Assembly (NCBI GenBank): GCA_002499345.1
Contig: DALF01000008.1
Coordinates: 48,159 to 97,179, forward strand
Direction of reading: 5' to 3'
Source: Euryarchaeota archaeon UBA170
Lineage (GTDB): Archaea > Thermoplasmatota > Poseidoniia > Poseidoniales > Thalassarchaeaceae
Length of the DNA: 49,021 nt
Position numbers and translations under genes: made by a program. Each line of letters begins with the position of its first letter. Position 1 is the first letter of the stretch. This document shows positions 7,261 through 16,863 of this stretch, piece by piece. The notes under the pieces were generated by a model. The model did not search any database. It was not told where the DNA came from and saw only the letters and a program-made list of their open reading frames with translations.

Positions 7261-9399
7261 TCAGCTCCCTCCGGATATCCCAAGTCCTGGAATCCTGGTC
7301 TTATTCTCAAGATACCTTAGGAATAATGCCAGGGTCCAAGTAACAATAAAGTAGGAAATTAAGACCATACCATAGGACCAGAATACCTGAAAAGTAACCG
7401 CATTAATCAGTTTGGCCTTACGAGTGAGCTCAGAATAACCTATTACCATTGCAAGCGATGAATTTAGGACTAAATTAACCATCTCATTTCCCATCGGGGG
7501 AATGCATATTCGAATTGCTTGAGGCATAATAACAAGTCTCATTGTCTGCATGTAATTTAGCCCTATGCTCCTTCCAGCCTCCATCTGGCCAGAGGGAATC
7601 GCGGAAATAGCTCCACGTATTGTCTCGCATTGGTATGCACCTGAGTTCAGGCCTAATGCAAATATTGCACTGACACAGGCTCTGTTAGAAAGGATATCAT
7701 CCCTGAGGAAAGTTAGTATGAAATTACTAGAGTCCTCTAACATTTCTGCTCCAGGGTCTCCAATTAACGCGCCTATCTGAACTCCAAAATGTATGAACAA
7801 GAATTGGACAATAAGAGGAGTATTTCTGAAAATATCAGTATAGATAGTTGCAATGAAATTTAGAGGTCTTATGCCCCAAGGATTCCAAATAATCTCTTTA
7901 CCTCGAATGTTGTAGTGAGATTTTTTATATTCCCCATTCGCAGAAATGAGGAGTATCCCCAGTAGGAAGAGGCTTACTCCAAGTATTAGAAATAGGAAGT
8001 TTTCGAATTGCAACTCCCCAGTAATTCCATCAGGATTGATAATTCCAATCGGTGCGTAAATATATTCCCAGCCATCTAGTCCAAGATTCTGAATTATCGG
8101 TACTAGATACCGAAGTAAGGATAATCCAATAATAGTAAAAATGACTCCTGTAGATTTGATTACTACCAAACTCCTCCTCTGAGAAATTTCTTTGAGAGTG
8201 GTAGGTGATGTCTTCATCATCGAGAGTGATATTCCGAGAAAGAATCCTAGAAAGATTCCAAATATTACTATGTTAATGGTAGCATATAATCCCTCTATCA
8301 ACATCCCCTTTGAGTAGTCTACAAAGTTTCCAAATTCTGAGAAGTCCCTGACCTCAAAGCCAACCTGTTCATCCTCTCCAGATCTCTCGGTCAAAAGCAG
8401 GGAGCCATCACTGCCTACGGCTACCCCGTTGAAGCCATCCAGCATAGCTATGTCATTGAATGATGTTGAGTTGCCTAGGGGTATCATCTGCCTGGATACT
8501 ATATTTCCTCCGTCTTTACTCATTGAGAGGTAACCATCGTTTCCAGAAAGAAGAAATTTATTTGTTGTAGCAATCTCAATGGACGTAAGATTTACTCCGA
8601 GATTAGCCGAACCTCCTTCTGACTCAAAATATTGCATATTCCAGAGAAAACCTACTGCAGTGTTAATCTCTCTCGAAGACTTCAGAATTTCTCCTTCATC
8701 GGTAATTGCATATGCCCTAATTTCACTGAAGAACTCTATGTCTATTATCCTCGATGATGAAGCTTCAGTGGGGGCATCTCTATAATCCCACGAAGAACCT
8801 CCATCATCGGAGAATAGAATTGTTCCTTGCTCGCCGACAGCAATCCCTCTTTCAGAATCCAAGAAGGATACGTCTAGGAGATCTTCTCCCGAAACTGAGC
8901 GATCACTCCATACTTGCATTTCATAAGTCCAAATAGAACCATTTCCGCCAACGATTACTGCCGCATTATCGCCAGTTAGGCATGCGCCGTAGACCAGTTC
9001 ATTCCCAATATCTAATGAAATATCTGACCATATTATTTCATTTCCCGACTTAATTAGAATCGTACCATCTTCACTGGCGGCTAAGAACGAGCCATAGCCT
9101 GAATCTGATATTGTCAAATCCGAAGAAGTGAGCGATTCGCCCGCCTCCCAAGATAGGCCTCCGTCATTGCTCGATATCATAGCTCCATTTTCCCCGAAAG
9201 CCCATACCTCGCTCCCCTCGGACTCTACAGAGTAAAGATCAGCTAATGTACCGCTGTCGACAATGTCCCAACCACTTCTATACTCTTGAGCGTTTGCCGG
9301 TACGGATAGGACTAGCAATATTGCCAATGCAATCGAAAAATAGCCAATGAATGCCAGATGAGGACTTCTCTGATTGCCAGAATTCATACTTTCAATCAT
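7261..9399 (-). CDS. Beta-propeller (YCF48/BNR-like) fused to a polar amino-acid ABC permease
   Basis: Single 712-residue frame with two parts. Residues 14-38 form a signal-like hydrophobic segment ending near NAQ. Residues about 40-340 repeat a strand pattern around VWAFGENGAMISSNDGGLSW, GIAVGEQGTILFSDDGGSSW and GVAVGSDGSLLLTE, typical of YCF48/BNR propellers. From residue 366 an HisM/GlnP-type permease begins (IEGLYATINIVIFGIFLGFF). There are two extra hydrophobic segments at about 411-433 and 465-487, then the core with DIFRNTPLIVQFLFIHFG and the EAA loop EAGRSIGLNYMQTMRLVIMP (607-626) that contacts the ATPase. Topology puts the propeller outside the cell. The usual family member has about 220-400 residues without a propeller. 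Start could also be the ATG at 9387. Confidence 0.88.
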   Translation of the reverse strand: MIESMNSGNQRSPHLAFIGYFSIALAILLVLSVPANAQEYRSGWDIVDSGTLADLYSVESEGSEVWAFGENGAMISSNDGGLSWEAGESLTSSDLTISDSGYGSFLAASEDGTILIKSGNEIIWSDISLDIGNELVYGACLTGDNAAVIVGGNGSIWTYEMQVWSDRSVSGEDLLDVSFLDSERGIAVGEQGTILFSDDGGSSWDYRDAPTEASSSRIIDIEFFSEIRAYAITDEGEILKSSREINTAVGFLWNMQYFESEGGSANLGVNLTSIEIATTNKFLLSGNDGYLSMSKDGGNIVSRQMIPLGNSTSFNDIAMLDGFNGVAVGSDGSLLLTERSGEDEQVGFEVRDFSEFGNFVDYSKGMLIEGLYATINIVIFGIFLGFFLGISLSMMKTSPTTLKEISQRRSLVVIKSTGVIFTIIGLSLLRYLVPIIQNLGLDGWEYIYAPIGIINPDGITGELQFENFLFLILGVSLFLLGILLISANGEYKKSHYNIRGKEIIWNPWGIRPLNFIATIYTDIFRNTPLIVQFLFIHFGVQIGALIGDPGAEMLEDSSNFILTFLRDDILSNRACVSAIFALGLNSGAYQCETIRGAISAIPSGQMEAGRSIGLNYMQTMRLVIMPQAIRICIPPMGNEMVNLVLNSSLAMVIGYSELTRKAKLINAVTFQVFWSYGMVLISYFIVTWTLALFLRYLENKTRIPGLGISGGS

Positions 9400-9427
9400 C
9401 CGCTCCCCATCACTTGGCGAGGTTCTT

Positions 9428-9471
9428 GGGATATAGTCCCGGCGGTGCTGAAAGATCTGATTGTCTTTCAG
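9428..9471. promoter_or_regulatory. Two inverted repeats between the permease gene and purC
   Basis: GGGA-TATAG-TCCC (9428-9440) and CTGAAAGA with TCTTTCAG separated by 8 bases (9448-9471). They lie in the 106-bp divergent promoter region. They could be operator sites or a hairpin in the purC leader; no regulator can be named. Confidence 0.25.
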
Positions 9472-9505
9472 TAATGTTCATCATCATCTTTCCCTTCCTT
9501 GTAAC

Positions 9506-10417
9506 ATGGTAGGCATGCTATACAAGGGCAAAGTCAAGGAAGTATGGAGTACGGAAGATCCGGATATAATAGAATTTAGGTATACGAATCAGATTAGCGT
9601 TTTTGATCAGATTATACCGAGTTTGGTCCCAAGAAAGGGAGAGAGCCTAAACAGGACTTCTTGCCATTGGTTCAAACTTGTTGAAGAAGCCGAGATATGT
9701 GAAACCCATGTTATCCAAATGAATGCACCAGACAGAGTTCTAGCACGTCGATTTGAAGTAATCAGGGAGCCGGGGAAAATTCCCCAAGATATGGAGAATG
9801 TTTTCGTCCCCCTAGAGGTTATTTGTAGACACTACCTTGCTGGGGGAGGTTGGAGGAGATATAATCGGGGTGATGTCGGTCCAGAGGAATTCGGATTTCA
9901 ACCCGGCACTGTTCTATATGAAGGTATCAAACTTCCAAGTCCCTATCTGGAAGTTTCTACTAAATTCGAGAAATTCGACAGATTGTTAGATCGTAAAGAG
10001 GCGCTAGAAATCTCCAATCTAAAAGAGGAGGAGTTCGACGCTATCCTTGATATTGTTGTGAAGATAGATGAAATTATTCATAGGGAGGCATCTAAGAGAG
10101 GACTCATTCACGTCGATGGAAAGAAAGAATTTGCACTTGGACCTGGACGGGTCCCGGTTCTAGTGGATTCATTCGGAACTCTGGATGAGGATAGATGGTG
10201 GGCAGCAGATGATTATGAGAACGGTAAGATTGTGTCATTGTCCAAGGAGTTTGTTAGGGAACACTATCTTTCAACAGGCCATTATAAGCAACTTTATGAT
10301 GCCAGAGAAGCAGGCACTGTAGAGCCTCCTATACCCGCTCTTCCAGATGAAATAATTGGGCAAACTTCAGAACTTTATGCCACTATGTTCGAACGCCTAA
10401 CCGGTCAAGAGTTCTAG
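9506..10417 (+). CDS. purC: Phosphoribosylaminoimidazole-succinocarboxamide synthase (SAICAR synthetase)
   Basis: ATP-dependent condensation of CAIR with aspartate in purine synthesis. The 303-residue product begins with the nucleotide-binding LYKGKVKEVW segment. It continues with ISVFDQIIPSLVPRKGESLN, FVPLEVICRHYLAGGGWRRY, LPSPYLEVSTKFEKFDRLL, HVDGKKEFALG (where family members have a metal/ATP-site acidic residue) and VLVDSFGTLDEDRWW, all in family order. The frame opens at a TTG (9461) inside an inverted repeat; ATG 9506 or ATG 9515 fits the family N-terminus better. No clear Shine-Dalgarno site. It is a lone purine gene here, though guaC occurs later in the window. Its stop abuts that of the convergent gene. 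Confidence 0.93.
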   Translation: MVGMLYKGKVKEVWSTEDPDIIEFRYTNQISVFDQIIPSLVPRKGESLNRTSCHWFKLVEEAEICETHVIQMNAPDRVLARRFEVIREPGKIPQDMENVFVPLEVICRHYLAGGGWRRYNRGDVGPEEFGFQPGTVLYEGIKLPSPYLEVSTKFEKFDRLLDRKEALEISNLKEEEFDAILDIVVKIDEIIHREASKRGLIHVDGKKEFALGPGRVPVLVDSFGTLDEDRWWAADDYENGKIVSLSKEFVREHYLSTGHYKQLYDAREAGTVEPPIPALPDEIIGQTSELYATMFERLTGQEF

Positions 10418-11044
10418 CTATGAATGCCTTCTCATTAGGACTCCGCACCTCTTCCTTTGAGCGGATCTAAGCATTGCGAGCAAGAGTCTGAAGGCATAGT
10501 CCACGCCACCGTCCAAAGGCTCTTCTGAAAGCACGGTCCACCTCCCAGAGAGTATTGCGCTACGTAACTCTGATACTTCTCCTGTGTTCAACCATCCTAG
10601 GAGAGTCAAACCTCCAAAACCCTCTCTGAATCCAAACTCTCCTAAGTTTTCTTCAGACAACCCGTCAGTTAGTTTGAATAGTAGATCATGTAATAATGTC
10701 ATATCTCCTTTCTCTCTAGTATTATCCAAGAGGTAGGTCACGATATTTCCATCACCATAGGGGAACCTTCCCAGCCTTTCCTTTCCAGAGCTGGAGTCTA
10801 TTGAGTCCGCCCTCCGTCCCTCAGAATCTAATTCTCCTATGGACAGGTATAGTATTGTGGCAGGGTCAAAAATAGGTTCACTCCCTTCTTTTAGATTCTG
10901 AATATCGATTGAATGGGGGCTCGCCTTCTTCAATTCTTTGTGATCGCCTCCCAGAGATGTTAGTATTGCAGGAATGATGTCTAGTGGGTCATTCACTATC
11001 GGATCAAATGTATGGAAACTAGGAAGATTAGAATTTATGGACAT
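10418..11044 (-). CDS. Hypothetical protein downstream of the giant surface protein
   Basis: The 208-residue product is not recognised. It has no signal peptide or membrane helix and is acidic until a basic C-terminus (RSAQRKRCGVLMRRHS). Predicted mostly helical, with a glycine-rich stretch (FGFREGFGGLTLLGWLNTG). It starts 10 bases after the end of the 1888-residue surface protein on the same strand, so the two are probably one operon. It could be a cytoplasmic partner of that protein's tail, but that is only contextual. Confidence 0.65.
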   Translation of the reverse strand: MSINSNLPSFHTFDPIVNDPLDIIPAILTSLGGDHKELKKASPHSIDIQNLKEGSEPIFDPATILYLSIGELDSEGRRADSIDSSSGKERLGRFPYGDGNIVTYLLDNTREKGDMTLLHDLLFKLTDGLSEENLGEFGFREGFGGLTLLGWLNTGEVSELRSAILSGRWTVLSEEPLDGGVDYAFRLLLAMLRSAQRKRCGVLMRRHS

Positions 11045-11054
11045 CTTCTCACCA

Positions 11055-14000
11055 CTACTTTTCAGATCTCAGACGATTAAGGCGTTGTTCAAAGCTATCG
11101 AGTAGGTCTTCTTTGCCTTCCACTGGTACTTCTCCTCCTGCCTCTTTGGATACTTCTTCCGGTGGTCTTGGAATCTCTTCCTCCTTGCTTATTTTATCAT
11201 CAAGATCCTTCGCCTTCTTTGTCATATTGGCCTTCTTTTCCAATGCCCTTTTCTCTACAGCTTGCCTAGTCTTCTCCATCATTTCTCTGCTTTCTCTGAA
11301 ATTCTTAGCCATCCATGCGAAAGCTATGGAAATCCCAATCACCAAGCTAGCCGATGCTAATGCAGTACTAGAGTCGCTGAAGCCCCCCTCTGACTCATCT
11401 GACCCAGATAGAATTATTCTCGCCTCATCATCGGAAGGATTTGAATCTACATCCCAAGGGAAACCACAACTAATCTTAGCCACTAATTCCACTCCATCTT
11501 TGACATCCGGCCTATCTATGGTAGGTCTGGGCGCTAGAGCACTAGATTCTGACATATCGACTATGTATTCTGCGGTAAAGGCCCCCGCTTCAATGTCAAT
11601 CACACATATCGACCCATCTAAGATCTGATGATTCTCCCTCTTGGTTAGTATTGATACTTCTTGATCCTGTCCGGTACCTATAATTTCCAATCCAACCAGT
11701 CCGACATTCCAATCAGTTCTTCTAACTTCGAATGTGCTACTATCCGATGAAAACTCAATTCCTCTCGAATCAATGGCCCTAATTGTCAACTCGCTCCTCC
11801 CCGGTAGAGGGTTCCATTCATCTGCACTGAGATTTAGCATTCCAGAAGACTCTCCAGCCCCCAGTGATCCTGAAATCGAGTCCAGCATATTACCCCGATC
11901 ATCAGAAAGAATTAGGGTATATGCAAATTTATCGCTCCCATTCATTATTGTGCAACTAGCTTCAACAGAATTCACACTCCCTCCTAAAGAACAACTAGCC
12001 TGCCTTAACGATGGTTCGGACACCCAAGATCTATACTCGAGTATTGTGGATGGATTAACACTCAGGCTCCCATTTCCACCTGTGTAGGAGTCCCATAGCC
12101 ATCCGCCCGCATCACTCCACTGAAGTGGCCCGTTTGCAGAATCAATTACGGTGCTATCCGTACTGGTTCGATGTATTCCCAATACATAGCCATCACCCGA
12201 GGTCGAGATAATCACCGGACTTGAGGACCATGAGTGACTCTCTTTCCTGGTGTCTATTGAGATTTCTCTTTGGTTGCCTTCAGAGTCCTCGGCCAGGATT
12301 CTAATTGTCTTAACATCGCCATTCCAGTTCTCATCGGGTAACAGCTCAATCGGAATGCCAGAAATCTCCCCGACTCCCAGTATGACATACTGATCTCCAG
12401 AAATCTCCCAACCTAGTGGCAGGCTAAGTATCTGAATTGAAATTGTACTCGGTGCATTCCCTAGATTCTCGATAAATGCTAGCGGGTAGCCGCCATCTTG
12501 ACTAACGACCCAATCTCCCTGCCCAGACAAAGAGAAATCATGAGTTACCGCAACTCTCAGGGGGAATACAATTTCGGATAATCCGCTGGAATCACTCTCC
12601 TTGATCCTAAGGGTCAGCTCAACTGCTCTTCCATGTATTGAGTTACTAGGTGGGGTAATGTTGATGGTCAGGGGGGCACTAAATCCAGGATTTATCACCG
12701 GCATCGCAGATATATTTCCGATTTCCCAACCCTGTTCTCCTGATACGAACATGGAGATGTATGGGCGACTTGGAGAGTTCCCCGCCTGTAATACTGAAAG
12801 TGTAATTTCAGAGCCTTGAGGGTCCACTTCCAGGTTAGCCTGATCAATTAATGCATTCCATGAAGGAACATGGCTGGAAACCACCGAAAATGAGAATGTT
12901 GTAATTTCTTGGCCCTGTGCTGTAGCAGTAACAATCACATCCGCTGACGACCCGCTCCATGCATTTGGAGGTATACTAGTATTCACCTTAATAGTCCCAG
13001 TTTCGTTTACTCCCAGATTAGAAATTGTGCCCCCGCTCGAAATCCATTCTGTTGAGGAGTCGCCGCTCTCCAGAGAAGTTGTGACCGATGTTACTAATGT
13101 CAAATCGTCTACTAAATTTCCAACATTTGTTACTAGGACATCCAATGAAATTGACCCTCCAGGTTCGGCTTGGAATGTTTCCCCGTCTGCATGAATATCC
13201 CCGGACCCACCAGTCAAGAATGGATAGATATCCCACTGATGATCCTGTCTGGCCTCAAAGATTATTTCGACAGTGGAGAAAACATTGGAATCCCCTTCGG
13301 ATTGCATCGTAAATGAAACTTTCAGTGGTACTCTGGCAGGGGTATTCTCAGGCAGGAGGACAGTTACAGGCACGGTAGTTAGGCTGCCAGCGGATAAGGA
13401 TACGATTTCTCTCGAAAATGACACATGAACTCCTGGGTCTTCTGTGATGTTCTCATCTAGTATTACGGAAAAATCTAGACTGAATGAATCGTCGCCGTTT
13501 CCAGGGTTCTCCAGTCTCAAGACTACCAGTGACTCATCATCGACCTCCACTAGGAATGGCTGATCATTAGGGGATGAGATTACCATAGATGACCTGAATA
13601 TCTGGAGTATCTCCAGAGACAGCCTTAGTGAATGCGATGACGACTCTTCACTATCGCCTTCGAAGTAGTGAAACGCGGGGGCCGCATCATTTGGAAGGTC
13701 CAATGACAAAATTCCCATTCCACTTCCACTAGAAATATTCATTGTAAGAGTATCTCCATTTATACTCAGATCTCCCGAGGCGTCCCATGACCAACCAGTC
13801 TTTGCCATTCCAGCCGATGAGAGGGACCATGAAAGAAAATTTTGCCCAACGGGGGCATTAGCTTCCACAATCCACTCGAGGCCATCGGAGGGGACATTTC
13901 TGATGTGACTCCTACTAATCACCCCTGAAGCTATGAATGTCAAATCAACAGTTTGACAAGCCTCATTTCCATCAACACACAGTGTCAGGGAAGTTTCAAC

Positions 14001-16721
14001 ATAATCCCCAATTGATACTGCCTGCTGATTATCATCTACCAAGGGTACATCAAGATAAGCCTCCAGTATCAGTCTCTCCCCTGGATCAAGAACCAAAGCG
14101 AACCTCTCATCGCCCTCTTCATCAATTAATCTTAGGTCACTCCCCCACAGTGTATTTCCCCAATCCAAGGAGATCTGATTCTCCACTGCATTCCCAATAT
14201 TTTCTACAACAATCCATGCTCTAGCGGAATCGCCAACTAATCCGTAGCCTGAGCTATATGATGCACCCTCTGGGCCTCTAATAGAAAGTCCCCTGGTCCT
14301 ATTGGCTTCAATGGGAAGTATTGACGAAACACTAACGTTAGAGTCACTGTCTAGGGACATTGTCAACCCAAGAAAACCCGAATCCGAGCCCATGGCATTG
14401 GAAGGCGCGGCAATCTGGATCAACGGTGACCAAGACTCTCCAGTTGCAATCTGAACGCCGTTACTGCCTCCCGGGGTAATATCCTCCCAGGTCCATCCCG
14501 AAGGAAGTTGCGTTCCATCTATTTCCAAAGACCAAGCTCCCGCCAGCCTCCCTGTGGATCTAACTGCCGGATTAGCTTCAATTGCCTCTCCCGGACTAAC
14601 TCTCAGAGGCTCTGAGGAAATTTCGAATGTAACATTGTACGTGGGGATTATAGACAGTGTCTTGGAGAACACATCATTATCTTCCCTTGTCTGAGTCAAA
14701 TTAGAAAATGGGTCAATCTCCAATGTAAACTCATGGTCTCCAAGTGGGCCTGACCATTCAACAGAGAAAGATTCGAAAGATCCAGTTCCGGAAGGAGAAA
14801 CAGGTTGCATTGACGAAAAACGCTCCCTTCCTATCTCTATTCCGTCCGCATACAGTACCGCATCGATATCTGAATCGGGATTACCAGTTCCAGAATTCTC
14901 AATGAATGCTGAAATCTGAACATTCTGCCCCGGGTTGGGCGAAGTCGGATCGAATTCAATTCCTCTTCCGTCAAGTAGAGGTCTAATATCGGGGCTCTCG
15001 AGAGAAACCACAGTAGCTCCGATGACCACGTCTAATGTATTATCTCCATCAATATCCGCTAACGAAGGGGATGACCATGTCCGCTGATTTAATTCCAGAT
15101 CATCCGTCCAATCCGTTCCGATAGCCGATCCAGTACCTTGTGCTCCATCGAAGCCCCAGAGCGATCTCCCATAAGCCACAAGCAACTCTGGCTCATCAGT
15201 TCCATCGATATCCATCCAAATTGGTTGAGAGACAGCAATCTCATCATTCGGGGTACCACTGCTTTGCTCCAAATCACGATACCACGCTTCATTTGGGCTC
15301 GATGTATCCGTATCATCTACACAGCCAGTAATTCCATGTCTTGCAGTAGTGGTCTGCCACCATGTTATCCAGCACATCCTATCATGGTCTCCGTCTCCAT
15401 CCGTATCAATGGGTAGCGGAGGAGAATCAGCATAACCATTGGGAGATCTGTAAGTCCATATCTCGGAGCCGTTAGCGACTTCAAGGCCCCTGTATTCTGC
15501 CCCATCTAGGTATCCGGAGGAATCTCCATCTGTAGGAATAGTCACAATAATCTCAGGACTGCCATCTTGATCTAAATTAGCTACAACGGGTCCAGGGAGT
15601 CTGATATGGGGGACGTTGGAATCACCATCTAGGTTGCCCAGTGACTTCCCGTCCCAACTGGGATCTCCACTTGATGAGTCTAGCTTCCATAGCCACATGG
15701 CCCCATTCGTCGACTCAGTTGTGGTCAGCATCACGTAAGCTGTATTATCATCAGTTTGAACAAATACTGGATCAGATCCATGACTCCCATATCTCAAGTT
15801 CTTGTCCCATATCTTCGTTGGCGAGCCAGATGATGGGAGATTGATGGCGACCACCTGAGGGGAACTATCGCCCTCACTAATGGCTGAGATGACCAGTTCA
15901 GCGTCACCATCCAGGTCTAAGTCGGCTAGAAGTGGCTGCGAGGTTGGCTTGTGACTTCCCCAAATGCTTCCAGTGTAAGGTCCCTCTTCACTGCTTATCA
16001 TTAGGTCCGGATCCTCCCAATTCCAGAGTAATTGACTTTCGTGAGAGCCACTTGACGACCACCCAGTTACGTCACAGACAAGCACGGGGGACCATGCGTC
16101 CACTCGTAATGTTACATCACTCCCTACTGTCACATCGTATACAACGATAATTTCAGGACCGCCGGAATCATCAATATCGACGATCATAGGAGATGCTTTG
16201 ATTGTCTCAGTTTGCCCCAAGTTTACTTCCCAAGCTAGATCAGAGTCTTCTCCTTCAATTATTCTAAGGTAGCTATCCCCCGAGGACGATTCAGTCTGAA
16301 CGATCACAGTGTAGAGAGAGCTCCCTCCACATCTTTCTTGAGATTCCGAATCAACAAGTAGTGAACCGCTAAAATCTCCAATGGGTGTGCCAAGCGAGTC
16401 TGTACCAAGATCATTGTTGCCATACTCCCAGTTAATCACGGGGTCAATAATAGAGGATAGCGAGCCAACTCCTCCGGCAGGGTCGTGCACAGGGCTGGAA
16501 GACATTCTTCCAGGCGTTCTCCCAGGCTGTGGCCATGGTTGCCCTCCGTCGTCCCAAGAATCTACAATGCCCGTCATGGATTTTGAATTGTTCTCCGACT
16601 CAACCATCACAGAGTCCCCCTCCAAAATCAACGGATAGAAAATTACGAGAGACATTATTGCAGAAATAATCAGGGCCCTCCGGCCTTTGGCCTGTCCACT
16701 CGTCCTATCATGAGATGCCAT
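11055..16721 (-). CDS. Giant membrane-anchored surface protein with FG-GAP and CARDB-like domains
   Basis: A 1888-residue extracellular protein. Residues about 14-33 form a signal anchor. Residues about 140-570 hold repeated strands of FG-GAP/VCBS type (for example PLLADLDLDGDAELVISA, ANLDQDGSPEIIVTIP, SLADIDGDNTLDVVIGA), indicating a calcium-binding propeller. A CARDB-like domain follows (SPNPGQNVQISAFIENSGTG). Then come many tandem immunoglobulin-like or NEW3-like domains marked by repeated phrases such as VENIGNA, LENPGNGDDSF and VTNVGNLVDD. A single helix lies near residues 1780-1800, followed by a charged cytoplasmic coiled-coil tail of about 85 residues rich in Lys and Glu. Likely a cell-surface adhesin or binding protein. 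Substrate is unknown and no catalytic motif was seen. Confidence 0.85.
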   Translation of the reverse strand: MASHDRTSGQAKGRRALIISAIMSLVIFYPLILEGDSVMVESENNSKSMTGIVDSWDDGGQPWPQPGRTPGRMSSSPVHDPAGGVGSLSSIIDPVINWEYGNNDLGTDSLGTPIGDFSGSLLVDSESQERCGGSSLYTVIVQTESSSGDSYLRIIEGEDSDLAWEVNLGQTETIKASPMIVDIDDSGGPEIIVVYDVTVGSDVTLRVDAWSPVLVCDVTGWSSSGSHESQLLWNWEDPDLMISSEEGPYTGSIWGSHKPTSQPLLADLDLDGDAELVISAISEGDSSPQVVAINLPSSGSPTKIWDKNLRYGSHGSDPVFVQTDDNTAYVMLTTTESTNGAMWLWKLDSSSGDPSWDGKSLGNLDGDSNVPHIRLPGPVVANLDQDGSPEIIVTIPTDGDSSGYLDGAEYRGLEVANGSEIWTYRSPNGYADSPPLPIDTDGDGDHDRMCWITWWQTTTARHGITGCVDDTDTSSPNEAWYRDLEQSSGTPNDEIAVSQPIWMDIDGTDEPELLVAYGRSLWGFDGAQGTGSAIGTDWTDDLELNQRTWSSPSLADIDGDNTLDVVIGATVVSLESPDIRPLLDGRGIEFDPTSPNPGQNVQISAFIENSGTGNPDSDIDAVLYADGIEIGRERFSSMQPVSPSGTGSFESFSVEWSGPLGDHEFTLEIDPFSNLTQTREDNDVFSKTLSIIPTYNVTFEISSEPLRVSPGEAIEANPAVRSTGRLAGAWSLEIDGTQLPSGWTWEDITPGGSNGVQIATGESWSPLIQIAAPSNAMGSDSGFLGLTMSLDSDSNVSVSSILPIEANRTRGLSIRGPEGASYSSGYGLVGDSARAWIVVENIGNAVENQISLDWGNTLWGSDLRLIDEEGDERFALVLDPGERLILEAYLDVPLVDDNQQAVSIGDYVETSLTLCVDGNEACQTVDLTFIASGVISRSHIRNVPSDGLEWIVEANAPVGQNFLSWSLSSAGMAKTGWSWDASGDLSINGDTLTMNISSGSGMGILSLDLPNDAAPAFHYFEGDSEESSSHSLRLSLEILQIFRSSMVISSPNDQPFLVEVDDESLVVLRLENPGNGDDSFSLDFSVILDENITEDPGVHVSFSREIVSLSAGSLTTVPVTVLLPENTPARVPLKVSFTMQSEGDSNVFSTVEIIFEARQDHQWDIYPFLTGGSGDIHADGETFQAEPGGSISLDVLVTNVGNLVDDLTLVTSVTTSLESGDSSTEWISSGGTISNLGVNETGTIKVNTSIPPNAWSGSSADVIVTATAQGQEITTFSFSVVSSHVPSWNALIDQANLEVDPQGSEITLSVLQAGNSPSRPYISMFVSGEQGWEIGNISAMPVINPGFSAPLTINITPPSNSIHGRAVELTLRIKESDSSGLSEIVFPLRVAVTHDFSLSGQGDWVVSQDGGYPLAFIENLGNAPSTISIQILSLPLGWEISGDQYVILGVGEISGIPIELLPDENWNGDVKTIRILAEDSEGNQREISIDTRKESHSWSSSPVIISTSGDGYVLGIHRTSTDSTVIDSANGPLQWSDAGGWLWDSYTGGNGSLSVNPSTILEYRSWVSEPSLRQASCSLGGSVNSVEASCTIMNGSDKFAYTLILSDDRGNMLDSISGSLGAGESSGMLNLSADEWNPLPGRSELTIRAIDSRGIEFSSDSSTFEVRRTDWNVGLVGLEIIGTGQDQEVSILTKRENHQILDGSICVIDIEAGAFTAEYIVDMSESSALAPRPTIDRPDVKDGVELVAKISCGFPWDVDSNPSDDEARIILSGSDESEGGFSDSSTALASASLVIGISIAFAWMAKNFRESREMMEKTRQAVEKRALEKKANMTKKAKDLDDKISKEEEIPRPPEEVSKEAGGEVPVEGKEDLLDSFEQRLNRLRSEK

Positions 16722-16833
16722 CAGATTAGCGGATGGTATTTGTAATACTCTTGAACGTTCGCACCATATTCTCTCTCAGACCGTAGGTCTGAATGATTAT
16801 TGCCGTTAGCCGACATATCTTTGCATCCGTTGC

Positions 16834-16840
16834 GCTTATA
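16834..16840 (+). promoter_or_regulatory. Possible TATA element of the rpoE' operon
   Basis: GCTTATA lies about 25-30 bases before the 5' side of the folded leader at 16864. That is the spacing expected if transcription starts just ahead of the structure. Weak match on its own. Confidence 0.3.
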
Positions 16841-16863
16841 CCGGAGAGGCAGCTCGCCGTAGC

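Noticed and set aside
9461..9505. TTG start for purC at 9461
   Set aside because: It lies in an inverted repeat, codes for a His-rich leader not found in the family, and two ATGs fit the conserved LYKGK start.
13018..13312. Several 60-120 codon frames opposite the giant surface protein genes
   Set aside because: They are antisense shadows arising from biased codon use in long genes; none has motifs, promoters or sensible starts.
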